A stretch of DNA of 64,000 bases, from positions 1 through 64,000 of the forward strand of contig NZ_VOBI01000012.1 in assembly GCF_008369325.1 (NCBI RefSeq), given 5' to 3'. Of this stretch, positions 1 to 12,900 are shown one piece after another (within the stretch, counting starts at the first letter, position 1; every line of letters starts with the position of its first letter). The translations under genes were made by a program, and so were the position numbers. The notes beneath the pieces were generated by a model. It had not been told where the DNA came from. It did no database searches and saw nothing but the letters and a program-made list of their open reading frames with translations. This DNA comes from Pseudomonas sp. ANT_H12B (GTDB lineage Bacteria; Pseudomonadota; Gammaproteobacteria; Pseudomonadales; Pseudomonadaceae).

Positions 1-66
1 ACCCGCGCTACCGGAACAGTAGTCCTGCACTGCTGCCAGTTTTACTTGCTCTGTGTACTTACCCAT

Positions 67-102
67 GACACCCCCAAAGGTTGTGTTCAACCTTTGGGGG
101 TC
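67..102. other. strong hairpin upstream of the cobalamin operon
   Basis: CCCCCAAAGGTTG (71-83) and CAACCTTTGGGGG (88-100) form a perfect 13-bp stem with a 4-base loop, extended by GA/TC pairs. No T-run follows on either strand, so a standard intrinsic terminator is not certain. It may end a transcript that lies outside the window. Positions 1-190 otherwise hold no convincing gene. Confidence 0.55.
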
Positions 103-111
103 AGTTCACTC

Positions 112-127
112 TGCGTGGGAACGATCA
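112..127. repeat. half-site of the GCGTGGGAACGATC repeat
   Basis: TGCGTGGGAACGATCA matches one arm of the perfect palindrome at 2670-2700 and of the copy at 39945-39976. The other arm is missing here, so this is a degenerate or half copy. Confidence 0.5.
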
Positions 128-191
128 ACAATCCCGCCGTTGAGAATTCCTGCCAATTGACGCCCAACCCCCGCCCATGCTCTCCTACACG

Positions 192-397
192 CCTTGTTAC
201 GGGTGCCCTTCACAGGGTGAAACGGGAAACCGGTGAATCATGTGCTTTACTCAAAGCCATGTCAGTCCGGTGCTGCCCCCGCAACGGTAAGCGAGCGGAG
301 AATCGAATCCACTGTGCCAGCAGTTCGGCATGGGAAGGTGATTCTTGCAGGTTTCGGCTTTAGCCCAAGCCCCTCGTGAGCCCGGAGACCGGCCCGC
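192..397 (+). promoter_or_regulatory. cobalamin (AdoCbl) riboswitch
   Basis: The stretch shows the class hallmarks in order: a P1/P3 opening with GGGTGCCC near 201, the GGGAAACCGGTGAA core near 226-239, the CCGGTGCTGCCCCCGCAACGG segment region (about 268-289), CCACTGTGCCAG near 309, and a 3' B12-box-like GAGCCCGGAGACCGGCCC ending near 395. It lies about 115 bases before cbtB, the first gene of a cobalt-uptake and corrin-synthesis operon. That is the expected target, and ligand binding should lower expression. Exact ends are approximate. Confidence 0.93.
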
Positions 398-510
398 AAC
401 ACATAGATAACAAACCCGCGGTGGGCGGGCGCTGTTTGAATCTCTGCGTGCCCGATTCGCAGGGTTTTCATGCGCTCAATTCACCCACTGACAGACCAGA
501 GGGAAGCGCC

Positions 511-714
511 ATGTCGATCATCAGCAGCACCGGCAGCAACACCGATAAGAGCAGCGCCAGCACTACCACGACCCTGACCCAACGCCTGAGCGCCGCCGCG
601 TGTGCGTCGATCCTTGGCGCGTGCCTGGTGTATTTTGCCGGTTTCTCGCACATCGAAGCAGTACACAACGCCGCGCACGATACCCGTCACAGCTCCGCGT
701 TCCCGTGCCATTGA
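511..714 (+). CDS. cbtB: CbtB, small cobalt transporter subunit
   Basis: This 67-residue protein has a Ser/Thr-rich N-terminus, one membrane segment (about residues 28-45) and a C-terminal His-rich end (HIEAVHNAAHDTRH and a final CH). The terminal histidines are the known hallmark of CbtB, the small partner of CbtA in B12-regulated cobalt uptake. The ATG at 511 follows AGAGGGAAGCGCC, a good ribosome site. The longer frame starting upstream would run into the riboswitch and was rejected. The gene is directly downstream of the cobalamin riboswitch and 11 bases ahead of cbtA. Confidence 0.9.
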   Translation: MSIISSTGSNTDKSSASTTTTLTQRLSAAACASILGACLVYFAGFSHIEAVHNAAHDTRHSSAFPCH

Positions 715-725
715 GACCTGCCGAC

Positions 726-1433
726 ATGATCAAGCGTATTGCGCAAACCGCAGGTTTCACCGGGCTGCTGGCCGCCCTGTTGCTGACCCTGCTGCAAAGT
801 TTCTGGGTGGCTCCGCTGATTTTGCAGGCCGAGACTTACGAAAAGTCCGAGCCAGCCGCTGTTGAAGTTCACGAACACGCCGCGGGTGCTGTCGCCGCTC
901 ACTCCCACGATGGCGAAGCCTGGGAACCGGAAGACGGCTGGCAGCGCGTGCTGTCGACCACAGGTGGCAACCTGGTGGTTGCCGTGGGTTTCGCCCTGAT
1001 GCTCGCCGGCCTCTACACCTTGCGCGCCCCGACCAAAACCTCTCAGGGCCTGCTCTGGGGTCTGGCCGGTTACGCAACGTTTGTGCTGGCACCGACCCTC
1101 GGCCTGCCGCCTGAACTGCCAGGCACTGCTGCTGCTGATCTGGCGCAACGGCAAATCTGGTGGATCGGCACTGCTGCCTCCACTGCGGTCGGCATTTCAC
1201 TGATCGTGTTCAGCCGCCATTGGCTGATGAAAGCCCTCGGCGTGGCAACTCTGGCCGTTCCTCATGTGATCGGCGCGCCGCAACCGGAAGTGCATTCGAT
1301 GCTCGCTCCGGAAGCGCTGGAAGCACAGTTCAAAATCGCTTCGCAGTTGACCAACGTAGCGTTCTGGCTGGCCCTGGGGCTGATCAGTGCCTGGTTGTTC
1401 CGCCGCAAAAGCGATGGCCAATATCACGCATGA
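726..1433 (+). CDS. cbtA: CbtA, cobalt transporter membrane subunit
   Basis: This 235-residue protein has several hydrophobic segments (about residues 8-28, 78-96, 105-125, 145-165, 210-230). A periplasm-facing His-rich loop (VHEHAAGAVAAHSHDGE, about residues 48-64) is fit for metal binding. Length and layout match the CbtA family, which is predicted to move cobalt across the inner membrane. The start at 726 lies just after the cbtB stop, and the stop overlaps the cobE start as ATGA, indicating translational coupling. Control is expected through the upstream riboswitch. The family role is known mainly from regulon and neighbourhood evidence. Confidence 0.88.
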   Translation: MIKRIAQTAGFTGLLAALLLTLLQSFWVAPLILQAETYEKSEPAAVEVHEHAAGAVAAHSHDGEAWEPEDGWQRVLSTTGGNLVVAVGFALMLAGLYTLRAPTKTSQGLLWGLAGYATFVLAPTLGLPPELPGTAAADLAQRQIWWIGTAASTAVGISLIVFSRHWLMKALGVATLAVPHVIGAPQPEVHSMLAPEALEAQFKIASQLTNVAFWLALGLISAWLFRRKSDGQYHA

Positions 1434-1843
1434 CTGATACCCGCACAGTGCCGACGTTAGTGGTCGGCCTGGGCTGCCAGCGCGGCTGCCCTGTCAGCAC
1501 GCTGCGGGCGCTGCTCGATCAGGCGTTACAGGCTCACAAAATCGAACTTCACCAGATCAAGGCCTTGGCCAGCATTGATCTGAAGCGCAACGAGCCTGGC
1601 CTGATCGAACTGGCTGAACAGCTTGGGTTACAAATGATGTATTTCAGCAGCGAACAATTGGCCGGTTATCAAACGCAACTCAGCCACCATTCGGACATCG
1701 CGTTCGAACGCACCGGCTGCTACGGCGTGGCGGAAAGCGCCGCTCTGGCCCTCGCTGAACAGCTGGCCCAGGCACCGGCAAAACTGCTGATTTTGCGACA
1801 AAAATATGCCCAGGCCACCTTGGCATTGGCCGGCGCGGCCTGA
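1430..1843 (+). CDS. cobE: CobE, cobalamin biosynthesis protein (CbiG C-terminal type)
   Basis: This 137-residue protein has the small-domain pattern of CobE/CbiG-C. An early VVGLGCQRGCP segment is followed by ASIDLKRNEPGL, then an AERTGCYGVAE-like segment (FERTGCYGVAESAAL, about residues 87-101). CobE acts in aerobic corrin ring synthesis, and its exact role is not settled. The ATG overlaps the cbtA stop. About 80 bases separate it from cobM, which has its own AGGAAACGAC ribosome site. Length agrees with stand-alone CobE proteins. Confidence 0.85.
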   Translation: MTDTRTVPTLVVGLGCQRGCPVSTLRALLDQALQAHKIELHQIKALASIDLKRNEPGLIELAEQLGLQMMYFSSEQLAGYQTQLSHHSDIAFERTGCYGVAESAALALAEQLAQAPAKLLILRQKYAQATLALAGAA

Positions 1844-1924
1844 AATCCCCAATAATCCCGCCTTCGATCATGAGCAATATTCATCTGAAGCCTTGCCCAG
1901 CCCCCTTTTTTGACAGGAAACGAC

Positions 1925-2671
1925 ATGACCGTCTACTTCATTGGCGCAGGTCCTGGCGACCCCGAACTGATCACCGTCAAAGGCCAACGGCTGATCCGCA
2001 GCTGCCCGGTGATCATTTATGCCGGCTCTCTGGTGCCCGCCGCTGTGCTAGATGGACATTGCGCCGAACAGGTGGTCAACAGTGCCGAACTGCACCTGGA
2101 ACAAATCATCGAGCTGATCAAAGCCGCCCACGCCAACGGCCATGACGTGGCCCGGGTACACTCCGGCGATCCGAGTCTTTACGGCGCCATTGGCGAGCAG
2201 ATTCGCTACCTGCGCGAACTCGACATCCCTTTTGAAATCATTCCTGGCGTCACGGCCACTGCGGCCTGCGCCGCACTGTTGGGCGCCGAGCTGACGTTAC
2301 CCGACGTGTCGCAAAGCGTGATCCTGACCCGCTACGCCGACAAAACCGCGATGCCCGCCGGCGAAGAGCTGGGCAGCCTGGCGCAGCACGGGGCGACTAT
2401 GGCGATTCATCTGGGGGTCAATCATCTGGAGAAGATCCTGGCCGAATTGCTGCCGCATTACGGCGCGGATTGCCCGATCGCGGTGATTCACCGGGCGACC
2501 TGGCCGGATCAGGATTGGGTGGTCGGGACGTTGGCCGATATTGCCGAGAAGGTCGAGGCGAAGGGGTTTCGCCGTACCGCGTTGATTCTGGTGGGTCGCG
2601 TGCTGGGCAGTGACCACTTCAGCGAATCATCGTTGTACCGCGCGGGGCACGCGCATCTCTTCCGACCCTGA
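1925..2671 (+). CDS. cobM: Precorrin-4 C11-methyltransferase
   Basis: This 248-residue tetrapyrrole methylase transfers a methyl group from SAM to C-11 of precorrin-4 in the aerobic B12 pathway. The N-terminus YFIGAGPGDPELITVKG is the family glycine-rich motif, and YAGSLVP, HSGDPSLYGAIGEQ and IPGVTATAACAA are the usual substrate and SAM pocket segments. The ATG at 1925 has AGGAAA seven bases upstream and was preferred over an alternative five codons earlier. It is the last gene of the riboswitch-led operon. Its TGA stop lies inside the 31-bp palindrome at 2670. Confidence 0.93.
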   Translation: MTVYFIGAGPGDPELITVKGQRLIRSCPVIIYAGSLVPAAVLDGHCAEQVVNSAELHLEQIIELIKAAHANGHDVARVHSGDPSLYGAIGEQIRYLRELDIPFEIIPGVTATAACAALLGAELTLPDVSQSVILTRYADKTAMPAGEELGSLAQHGATMAIHLGVNHLEKILAELLPHYGADCPIAVIHRATWPDQDWVVGTLADIAEKVEAKGFRRTALILVGRVLGSDHFSESSLYRAGHAHLFRP

Positions 2672-2700
2672 TCGTTCCCACGCAGAGCGTGGGAACGATC
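2670..2700. repeat. perfect palindrome, GATCGTTCCCACGC family
   Basis: Arms GATCGTTCCCACGC and GCGTGGGAACGATC are perfect 14-base inverted repeats around AGA. The element starts within the cobM stop codon. A decayed second copy (GCATGGAAACGATCAA, 2709-2724) follows. A similar full copy is at 39945-39976 and a half copy at 112-127. Confidence 0.8.
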
Positions 2701-2723
2701 AAACGCGCAGCATGGAAACGATC

Positions 2724-2758
2724 AAAAAAAACGGCGCTCACGGGGCGCCGTTTTTTTA
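2724..2758. terminator. bidirectional terminator between cobM and nfuA
   Basis: ACGGCGC (2731-2737) pairs with GCGCCGT (2745-2751). An A-run precedes the stem and seven T residues follow it. The layout can end both the rightward cob operon and the leftward nfuA transcript, whose stop is at 2780. Confidence 0.88.
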
Positions 2759-2779
2759 TGTCTGCAGCGAACACCTTAC

Positions 2780-3364
2780 TTAGTAGTAGGCGTTTTCTTT
2801 CTGCGTGTGGTCGGTGACGTCACGAACACCCTTGAGCTCGGGAATGCGCTCGAGCAAGGTGCGCTCGATGCCTTCGCGCAAGGTAACGTCTGCCTGGCCA
2901 CAGCCCTGGCAACCCCCGCCGAACTTCAGTACGGCAATGCCGTCTTCGACCACATCGATCAGGCTGACCTGACCGCCGTGGCTCGCCAGCCCCGGGTTGA
3001 TCTCGGTTTGCAGGTAGTAGTTGATGCGCTCGTTGATCGGGCTGTCGGCATTGACCATCGGTACTTTGGCGTTTGGCGCCTTGATGGTCAGCTGGCCGCC
3101 CATACGGTCGGTGGCGTAGTCGACTACCGCGTCGTCCAGGAAGGCTTCGCTGAACGAATCGATATAAGCGGTGAAGCTTTTCAGCCCCAGCGCCGTGTCT
3201 TCAGGTTTTTCTTCGCCCGGCTTGCAGTAGGCAATGCAGGTTTCGGCGTACTGGGTGCCAGGCTGGGTGATAAAGACGCGGATGCCGATGCCCGGGGTGT
3301 TCTGCTTGGAGAGCAGATCAGCCAGGTAATCGTGGGCGGCGTCGGTAATGGTAATAGCGGTCAT
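2780..3364 (-). CDS. nfuA: Fe-S biogenesis protein NfuA
   Basis: This 194-residue protein has an N-terminal degenerate A-type carrier domain (about 1-95) and a C-terminal Nfu domain (about 105-185). The cluster-binding pair C152-x-x-C155 lies in GGGCQGCGQADVTL. NfuA binds a 4Fe-4S cluster and delivers it to client enzymes, mostly under oxidative or iron stress. The start at 3364 has GAGGAG six bases upstream. It converges on the cob operon across a shared terminator. Length and both domains are intact. Confidence 0.96.
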   Translation of the reverse strand: MTAITITDAAHDYLADLLSKQNTPGIGIRVFITQPGTQYAETCIAYCKPGEEKPEDTALGLKSFTAYIDSFSEAFLDDAVVDYATDRMGGQLTIKAPNAKVPMVNADSPINERINYYLQTEINPGLASHGGQVSLIDVVEDGIAVLKFGGGCQGCGQADVTLREGIERTLLERIPELKGVRDVTDHTQKENAYY

Positions 3365-3538
3365 GGAAACTCCTCGCAGGCTTGGGCGCAGTTTACGCCA
3401 ATCATCGCGCCGTACAAAGTCCTAGTATTTTTGTCGGGAAAGCACCCGCTCGCCACGACCGAACAATTCCTCGCCGATCCAGTCTTTGTCAACCCAGTAT
3501 TTAAAGCCACCAATAGCCTCAGATCACCGCAAATCCCC

Positions 3539-3626
3539 GTGGGAGCGGGCTTGCCCGCGATAGCGGTGGATCAGTCGCTACCAGTGGTGAGAGTGAAGGT
3601 CCCATCGCGGCAAGCCCGCTCCCACA
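3539..3626. repeat. REPIN (paired REP palindromes)
   Basis: GTGGGAGCGGGCTTGCCCGC at 3539 is followed about 50 bases later by its inverted partner GCGGCAAGCCCGCTCCCACA, which has lost one G in the arm. The head-to-head pair sits in the 314-base gap between nfuA and cti. The rest of the gap shows no gene. Confidence 0.85.
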
Positions 3627-3678
3627 GTGGTTCGTTGGTGTCCCTGAATTGGGACACCCGCCAAACATCAAAGCTCGA

Positions 3679-5963
3679 TCAAAGATTCTCGTACCGGTTC
3701 ATGTCCAGCACGCCCTCTTCCACCGGGTCGGTCTGGTGCACGTACCGGCTCAGGTCGTGGAAGTAAAACCAGAACTGCGGATGGCTGCGGCGAATGCCCC
3801 AGCGCTCCACGATCTTCTCGAAGCGGTGGGCGTCCTTGGCGTTTTCCATTGCATCAACGAACGCCGGCACTTGCTCGGCCGGAATATTGAACATGAAGTT
3901 CGGGTAACTGCTGAGTACACCCGGAAAAATGGTGATCGTGTCCAGTCCCGGCTGATAACGCAGCGATTCACCGAGCAGGAACGCCACGTTGCTGTGAGCG
4001 CGGTTGCGCAACAGGCTATAGACCTCGCGCTTGCCACTCGTGGTTTCAATTCGCAGCAGGGTGGCTTCCGGCAACTGATCGATAACCTTCAGCCCGGCGG
4101 CCGGACGTGACGTCAGGCGACTCAGAGCCTGCTCGGCACTCTGCAAGGCCGGGTCGATGTTCGGCCGCGAACAATAGGCCCCGTCGCAGCGATTGATCGG
4201 ATCGGGCCTGGCGTCGAGCTCACCGTAACGGGCCAGCAACTGCATGGCGAAGTCGCGCTTGGGATCCTTTTCGTCCAGTACCAGCGCCGTAGGCTTGTCG
4301 TTGTCGATGGACTCGTAATCCATCCACATCTTGAACTTGCCACCGCTCTGGTACCAATCGTCGAGGTAATCGTCCCTGGAATCGGCGGGCATCAGGCGCA
4401 GGAAGTTTTGCTCGGCGCCGTTACGAATCAGGTCGAAGTACAGGCGCGTCTGGGCCTGATGGGAGACGTTGCCGAAGACATCGAAGTCGACCGCCAGCTG
4501 GTAATACGTACGCTCCAGCAGCGGGTAGTCGAACAACCACATCGTTTGCGGCACGTCACCGATCAGGCCCTTGCTCACCGAGGCGCTGTCGAAGTGCCGG
4601 AAGATCGTCAGCAAGGCGTTGTCGTTACCGGCCCACAAGGTCGACCAGCTCGGCGCCGGCACATCGGCGTAACTGTCGCGGCGCAGCGCTTCGTACTCGT
4701 TGCGCTTGTCGCGGTAGTCGTGCCACAGGCTCAGGACGCTGCCGACATCGTCATTCTGTCCCGGCATCGCCAGCAACGGTGTGGCCTGGCCACGGTAGTT
4801 CGGGTCGGTGATATAGAGATCGTGTTCAGGCGCCTGGAACAGCGCCCAAAAGTTGTCGCGAATAACGTCAGTGGCGATCTGGCCACGACAGACCGGGCCA
4901 CGAATAAAGGTACGCACGAAGTACTCGGCGTTATCGAGCATGAACTGATAACGCGCCTGGGCCGGGATCGCCTCGAATGTGGTGAACGGATTGGCCCGGC
5001 GTTCCGGCCCATACCCCGGCAAGGCGTAGACCTGCCAGTTGCCGCTATAAAAGAGGCTTTTGATCCGCGCCATCTTCGCCGCGCTCAGCGGATAGGTGAT
5101 GTGGGTTTTCTGCACAATCACGCCTTGCACCGGCCACAAACGGTAATACACCTGAGTACCAGGATCGTCGTTCGGGCGGCGGGTATTGATCAGATCGATA
5201 GGTTGCCCGGTCGGGGTTCGGGAACGTACCCATTGGAAGAAGTGCCCCGGCTCGTCATCCTTGAAGTAGATATGAGCGAGAAACCAATGCTCGAACAACC
5301 AGCGCCCCACCAGGCTTTGCCGGGCACCGGGGCATTGAGCAGGTTTTCCCACTGCACCACTTGCAAGGCTTCTTTAGCGGAAGGCACCAAACCTTGCTCA
5401 TCGATCGGCGCGCCGGAGGCCAGCCAGCGTTGCAGCGTCTGATATTGCTGGTCGGTCAGGCCGGTGACTGCCAGCGGCATGCCTTCTTTCGGATGCGCGC
5501 TGGCGTAGCCGTCGAACTCCGCCGGCATGGCGCAGGTGTTTTCCCGATTCAGTCCCAGAACGATGTCTTGGGGCAACTTGGCATTGGGCTGCAACGGAGT
5601 TTGGTGGCCCAGCTCCAGCATTCGCGCCATCAGTGCTGCTTGGCTGCCCTGTGCATCGAGCACCGAATAGAAACCCTTCTGCTGCCAGGCTGGCTTGCCA
5701 AAGGCGTCATGAAACAGCCGGGTCGGCGCCGCGGCCACACTGCGTTCGCCATCGTAGACCGGGACTGTGGTGGCGCCACGGGCCGCACCTTCGCCGCTGC
5801 CCAGGTTGAGCTGACAGGCGGAGTCGTAGCAGGCGTGGCAGGCCACACACTTTTCAGTGAAAATCGGTTGTATGTCGCGGGTATAGGAAATTTCGGGACT
5901 TTGCCCAGCGGCGCCCCAGCTTGAAAGCAGCAAAAAAATACTGATGACAATGCGATACGACAT
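3679..5963 (-). pseudogene. cti: fatty acid cis/trans isomerase, frameshifted
   Basis: Cti is a periplasmic cytochrome-c-type enzyme that converts cis- to trans-unsaturated acyl chains to stiffen membranes under solvent or heat stress. The N-terminal part has a signal peptide (MSYRIVISIFLLLSS, start at 5963) and a heme motif CVACHACYDSACQ. The larger C-terminal part (RWLFEHWFLAHIYF onward) is in another frame. Both read as one family protein of about 761 residues if a single C is added to a four-C run (GGGG at 5329-5332 on the given strand). Total length 2285 is one base short of a multiple of three. No other lesion was seen. A sequencing error or strain-specific mutation would look the same. 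Confidence 0.85.
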
Positions 5964-6024
5964 GTCCCTAGTCCCAAATCCTGAAAAACGCCGCGATTCT
6001 ACCGGTCCGGCTCCCGCACCAACA

Positions 6025-6037
6025 TGAATGATATTCA
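6025..6037 (+). promoter_or_regulatory. MetR-type operator upstream of metH
   Basis: TGAATGATATTCA fits the enterobacterial MetR consensus TGAA-N5-TTCA, including an A in the middle of the spacer. It sits within a longer perfect inverted repeat CATGAAT/ATTCATG (6023-6039). It lies 81 bases before metH and 62 before the divergent cti start. A TATTAT at 6077-6082 could be the metH -10 element, with no clear -35, as expected of an activated promoter. Use by MetR here is inferred. Confidence 0.6.
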
Positions 6038-6118
6038 TGCAAAACCGCGACATGCTCTAACACCGCGCAGGTTTGCTATTATCCCGCCCCTTCGTCATGG
6101 TCTTTCCGAGTAGTCCAA

Positions 6119-9829
<3,711 letters not shown>

Positions 9830-9845
9830 GCTGCCACTGGACACC

Positions 9846-9885
9846 TTGTAGAAGCATGCGGGCGACGATCCGCATGCTTCTACAA
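9846..9885. terminator. long hairpin between convergent metH and NEL gene
   Basis: TTGTAGAAGCATGCGG and its exact complement CCGCATGCTTCTACAA form a perfect 16-bp stem with an 8-base loop, 17 bases after the metH stop and 21 from the stop of the leftward gene. The T-run is weak, so it may work as a terminator or as an mRNA 3'-end stabiliser for both genes. Confidence 0.65.
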
Positions 9886-9905
9886 AAGCAGTTCAGGCGC
9901 GTGAG

Positions 9906-12900
9906 TTAAATGCCCTCAACCTCATTTCGTGACAGCTCGATCATCTTGCTGTTACGCGCAGCCGCAAGCTCAAAAAGCTTTACCATCAGCGCGGCATCGT
10001 CCGCGTCCGCAACCTCCTCGGACATATCAGCCTCATCGAGTTTCCTGAATACTTCCGGATATTTTTCCTTGAGGTAATCCACCCAGTAATCACGCTGGAT
10101 CAGGTCTTCAAAAAACCCATCGCTACGTTCGGCATTGATCACCTCGAGGCGAGCGTCGGCCAGTTGCTGGGGTGAGACACCCGAGGCATAGGTCATGTGT
10201 TTCGGTTGCCCGGGCAGTTCCAGACCGTCGCTCCACCCGCCTGTCAGACCGATTCGATAACCCAGGCGCACTTCTGCCTGATCCTGACCGTTGCGGACAG
10301 CCGCTTTCGTCGCCAGGTCGTCTACCTTGTCCAGCCGGAAAAGTTGCCTCGACAACTTCAATAGCGCTTCCCCCTTCAGCGCCAGTCGCCCGGCAGGAAT
10401 GTCGAGCAAGGCGTTGTGTGTGAACACCTTGCTTTCCAGCCCGCTGAACGTGAGGATTCGGCCATCAACACAGGTGCCATGGGTACTCGAACTGGCGAAC
10501 AGGATTTCCCTGAGTTCGGAATTGCTGGCAGCGGCATCCATGACAATCCACACCCGGCGTGTCAGATCGGCATTCGCCACCCTGAATTCGCGCGTGTCCT
10601 GCAATCGCGACAGTAGATGAAAGAACGCAGCGTTGTCGGGTTCCGTCGCAAGCTGATCCCAGATTTGCGTTCTGGAAGCCAACTGCTCGGGAGTAGCGTT
10701 GGCTAACCACGGCGCTTTCTGCGCGGAGTCCGGCACCTCATCAGGCAGCGTCTCATCGGACTCGACGCTTTCACTTTCACTTGCGGCCTCACCCTCAGCT
10801 TCCTCAAACAACTCGTCGAGATCAGAGCGCGACAGCCCCAGGACCGTATCGCGCTCACCTGTCTCGCGGTAATCCCTGAGTTGCTCAAGGCTCTCTCGCG
10901 TCAAGTTGAAGTTGTCGCTCAGGTCAGTACCGGCCATCAACACATCGTGACTGCCATCAAGGGCCCTTGAAGGAATGGACGTGATGTCGTTACTACTGAG
11001 GTTCAGCGTTCTCAGGCTGGACGCATCCAGCACACCTTCCGGCCAGTCGGTCAGACTGTTGTTGCGCAGATCGAGCGTCTCAAGCCGCTCGAAACTGCCG
11101 GCATCGAAGGCGTCCAGCTCGTTGTAGCTCAGATCCAGCCATTGCAACCGTCCCAGCCGGCTCAATGAGGCATACAACGGCTCAGCGTCACTCAACATGT
11201 TGCTAGATAGCTCCACCCTTTCTAGTGTGTTCATGAACTGGACCTGCTCAGGGATCGTTTCTAGGTCATTGCCACTAAGCTCCAGGGTTTTCACCTGAGT
11301 AAAAGCCTTCAGAAAACCATCAGAGCCCTGGGCGGACAGCCGCACACCGGTCAGATTCAAGGTGCTTACATGAGAGAACTCCGCCGGCAGTTCGGGAAGA
11401 TCGCCGAGTAACAGTCCGTTCAGACTCAAGACATGATCCGCGACACCCTCTCCCACGAGCAGGCCTTCGCGCCAGCACTCGATAATTCGTAAGGCACCAA
11501 GCCTGCGACTTTCGGCCGACACTATCCATCCAGTACCGTGCGACTCCCGCGTAAACAGCCAGCCATTCAGCCGGCGCGTCAGCGTTTCGCAAGATTGCTC
11601 CCACCCTACCAACCGCTCACCGATCTGCACGTCAGTAGCCCCGCCCCCGCGCAGTCGCTCAATCGCTTGCAAGGCTTCATCGTCCGCGAGTTTTGGATTC
11701 AACTGTTGCAGGCGTTTTGCAAAATGCGCGGAGCCTTCGCCCACAGGAGCTTCGGGTAGTGGCAGCAAAAGGCGTGCGAGTGAAAAGCCGCTTTCGGTCG
11801 GCGGGAAGTTTGGCGGCACTTCATCCAGAGCAAATCTGCCTAGCGTGCCGGCTGGCAGGCCTTTTGCTATCTCGATCCGCCGCCAAGCCGTTTCCAGATA
11901 TGCCACGGATTGTGCAGTCAACGGCGCACCGGTGAGATCAGTTTTGAGCAGCACATCATCCTGAAGCACTGAATCCGGCAACGAAGTAATCTTGCTGTCA
12001 CGTAAATCCAGCCAAGCCAGCTCCGTCAGATCTTGCGTTCCCGCCGGCCACTCGTGCAGCTCTGTTCCCCTTAGACTCAGCGCCTTGAGACGCTTCATGC
12101 CGCTGACATCAAGCGTATTGAGCGGGTTGTTGCGCAAATCCAGATATTCGAGGGAGGACAAACCGGCAAGACCTTCCTGGACCGCAGGGCCGGATACAAT
12201 CCGGTTATCCGAGAGATCCAGACGGGTCAACTTTACCAAGTCACCAGACGCAATCGGCACTTCGGTCAGGCCATTGCGGCTCAGGTCGAGTGTGTGCAGC
12301 TCGGTAAATCCGCGAATAAAGCCTTGCAGCTGTCCGGCAGTAGTTTGTGTCCCTGTCAAATACAAGGTTTGTACATGCGCAAAGGCGCCATCGGGCAACT
12401 CGGGGAGCGATTGCAATTGCAAATTCGGCAACTCGAGCACCGAGGCGTCAGCCGTCGCAACGTAGCGTTTGAAGGCGCCGTTACGCCAACAGGCTTTCAG
12501 GGAGATTGTCGCCATTGATCGCTTGACGACCTCCTCAACGTCCAGCTCCAACTGCATCGCCTGCCTGGTCCATTGATGAAGTTGCCGATCAAGCAATTGA
12601 TACTGCTCACTCAAGGCGTCCACTGCCTCGAACCTTGCCTCGGCGCCCTGCCATTGCTCGAAAAAACGGCCAGGCAAGGTGTTGATGGTCTCACCGAGAC
12701 CCTCGCCAAGGCGTCGCAGTTCAGCCTCGGAATAATCTCTGACCATCTCTTCCCGATCGAGAAAATGTTGTGGTCGACTTTTGAGGTATTCATAAGCCGG
12801 TTTGAAGTTCTCGCGGGAAAAATTCGACCATTCCAGAGACAACCCGGACCACAGTTGTTCATGTCCCTCGTACATGGCGCGGGGTAATGTGCTGATTCCC

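Noticed and set aside
46..363. 105-codon frame across the riboswitch
   Set aside because: It runs through the hairpin and the conserved riboswitch core; the RNA element explains the sequence.
5320..5340. Programmed ribosomal frameshift in cti
   Set aside because: Known Cti proteins are read in one frame and there is no slippery heptamer plus stimulatory structure; a plain one-base deletion is simpler.
4408..5442. 344-codon open frame opposite cti
   Set aside because: Antisense shadow; no family likeness, and the two cti halves explain the region.
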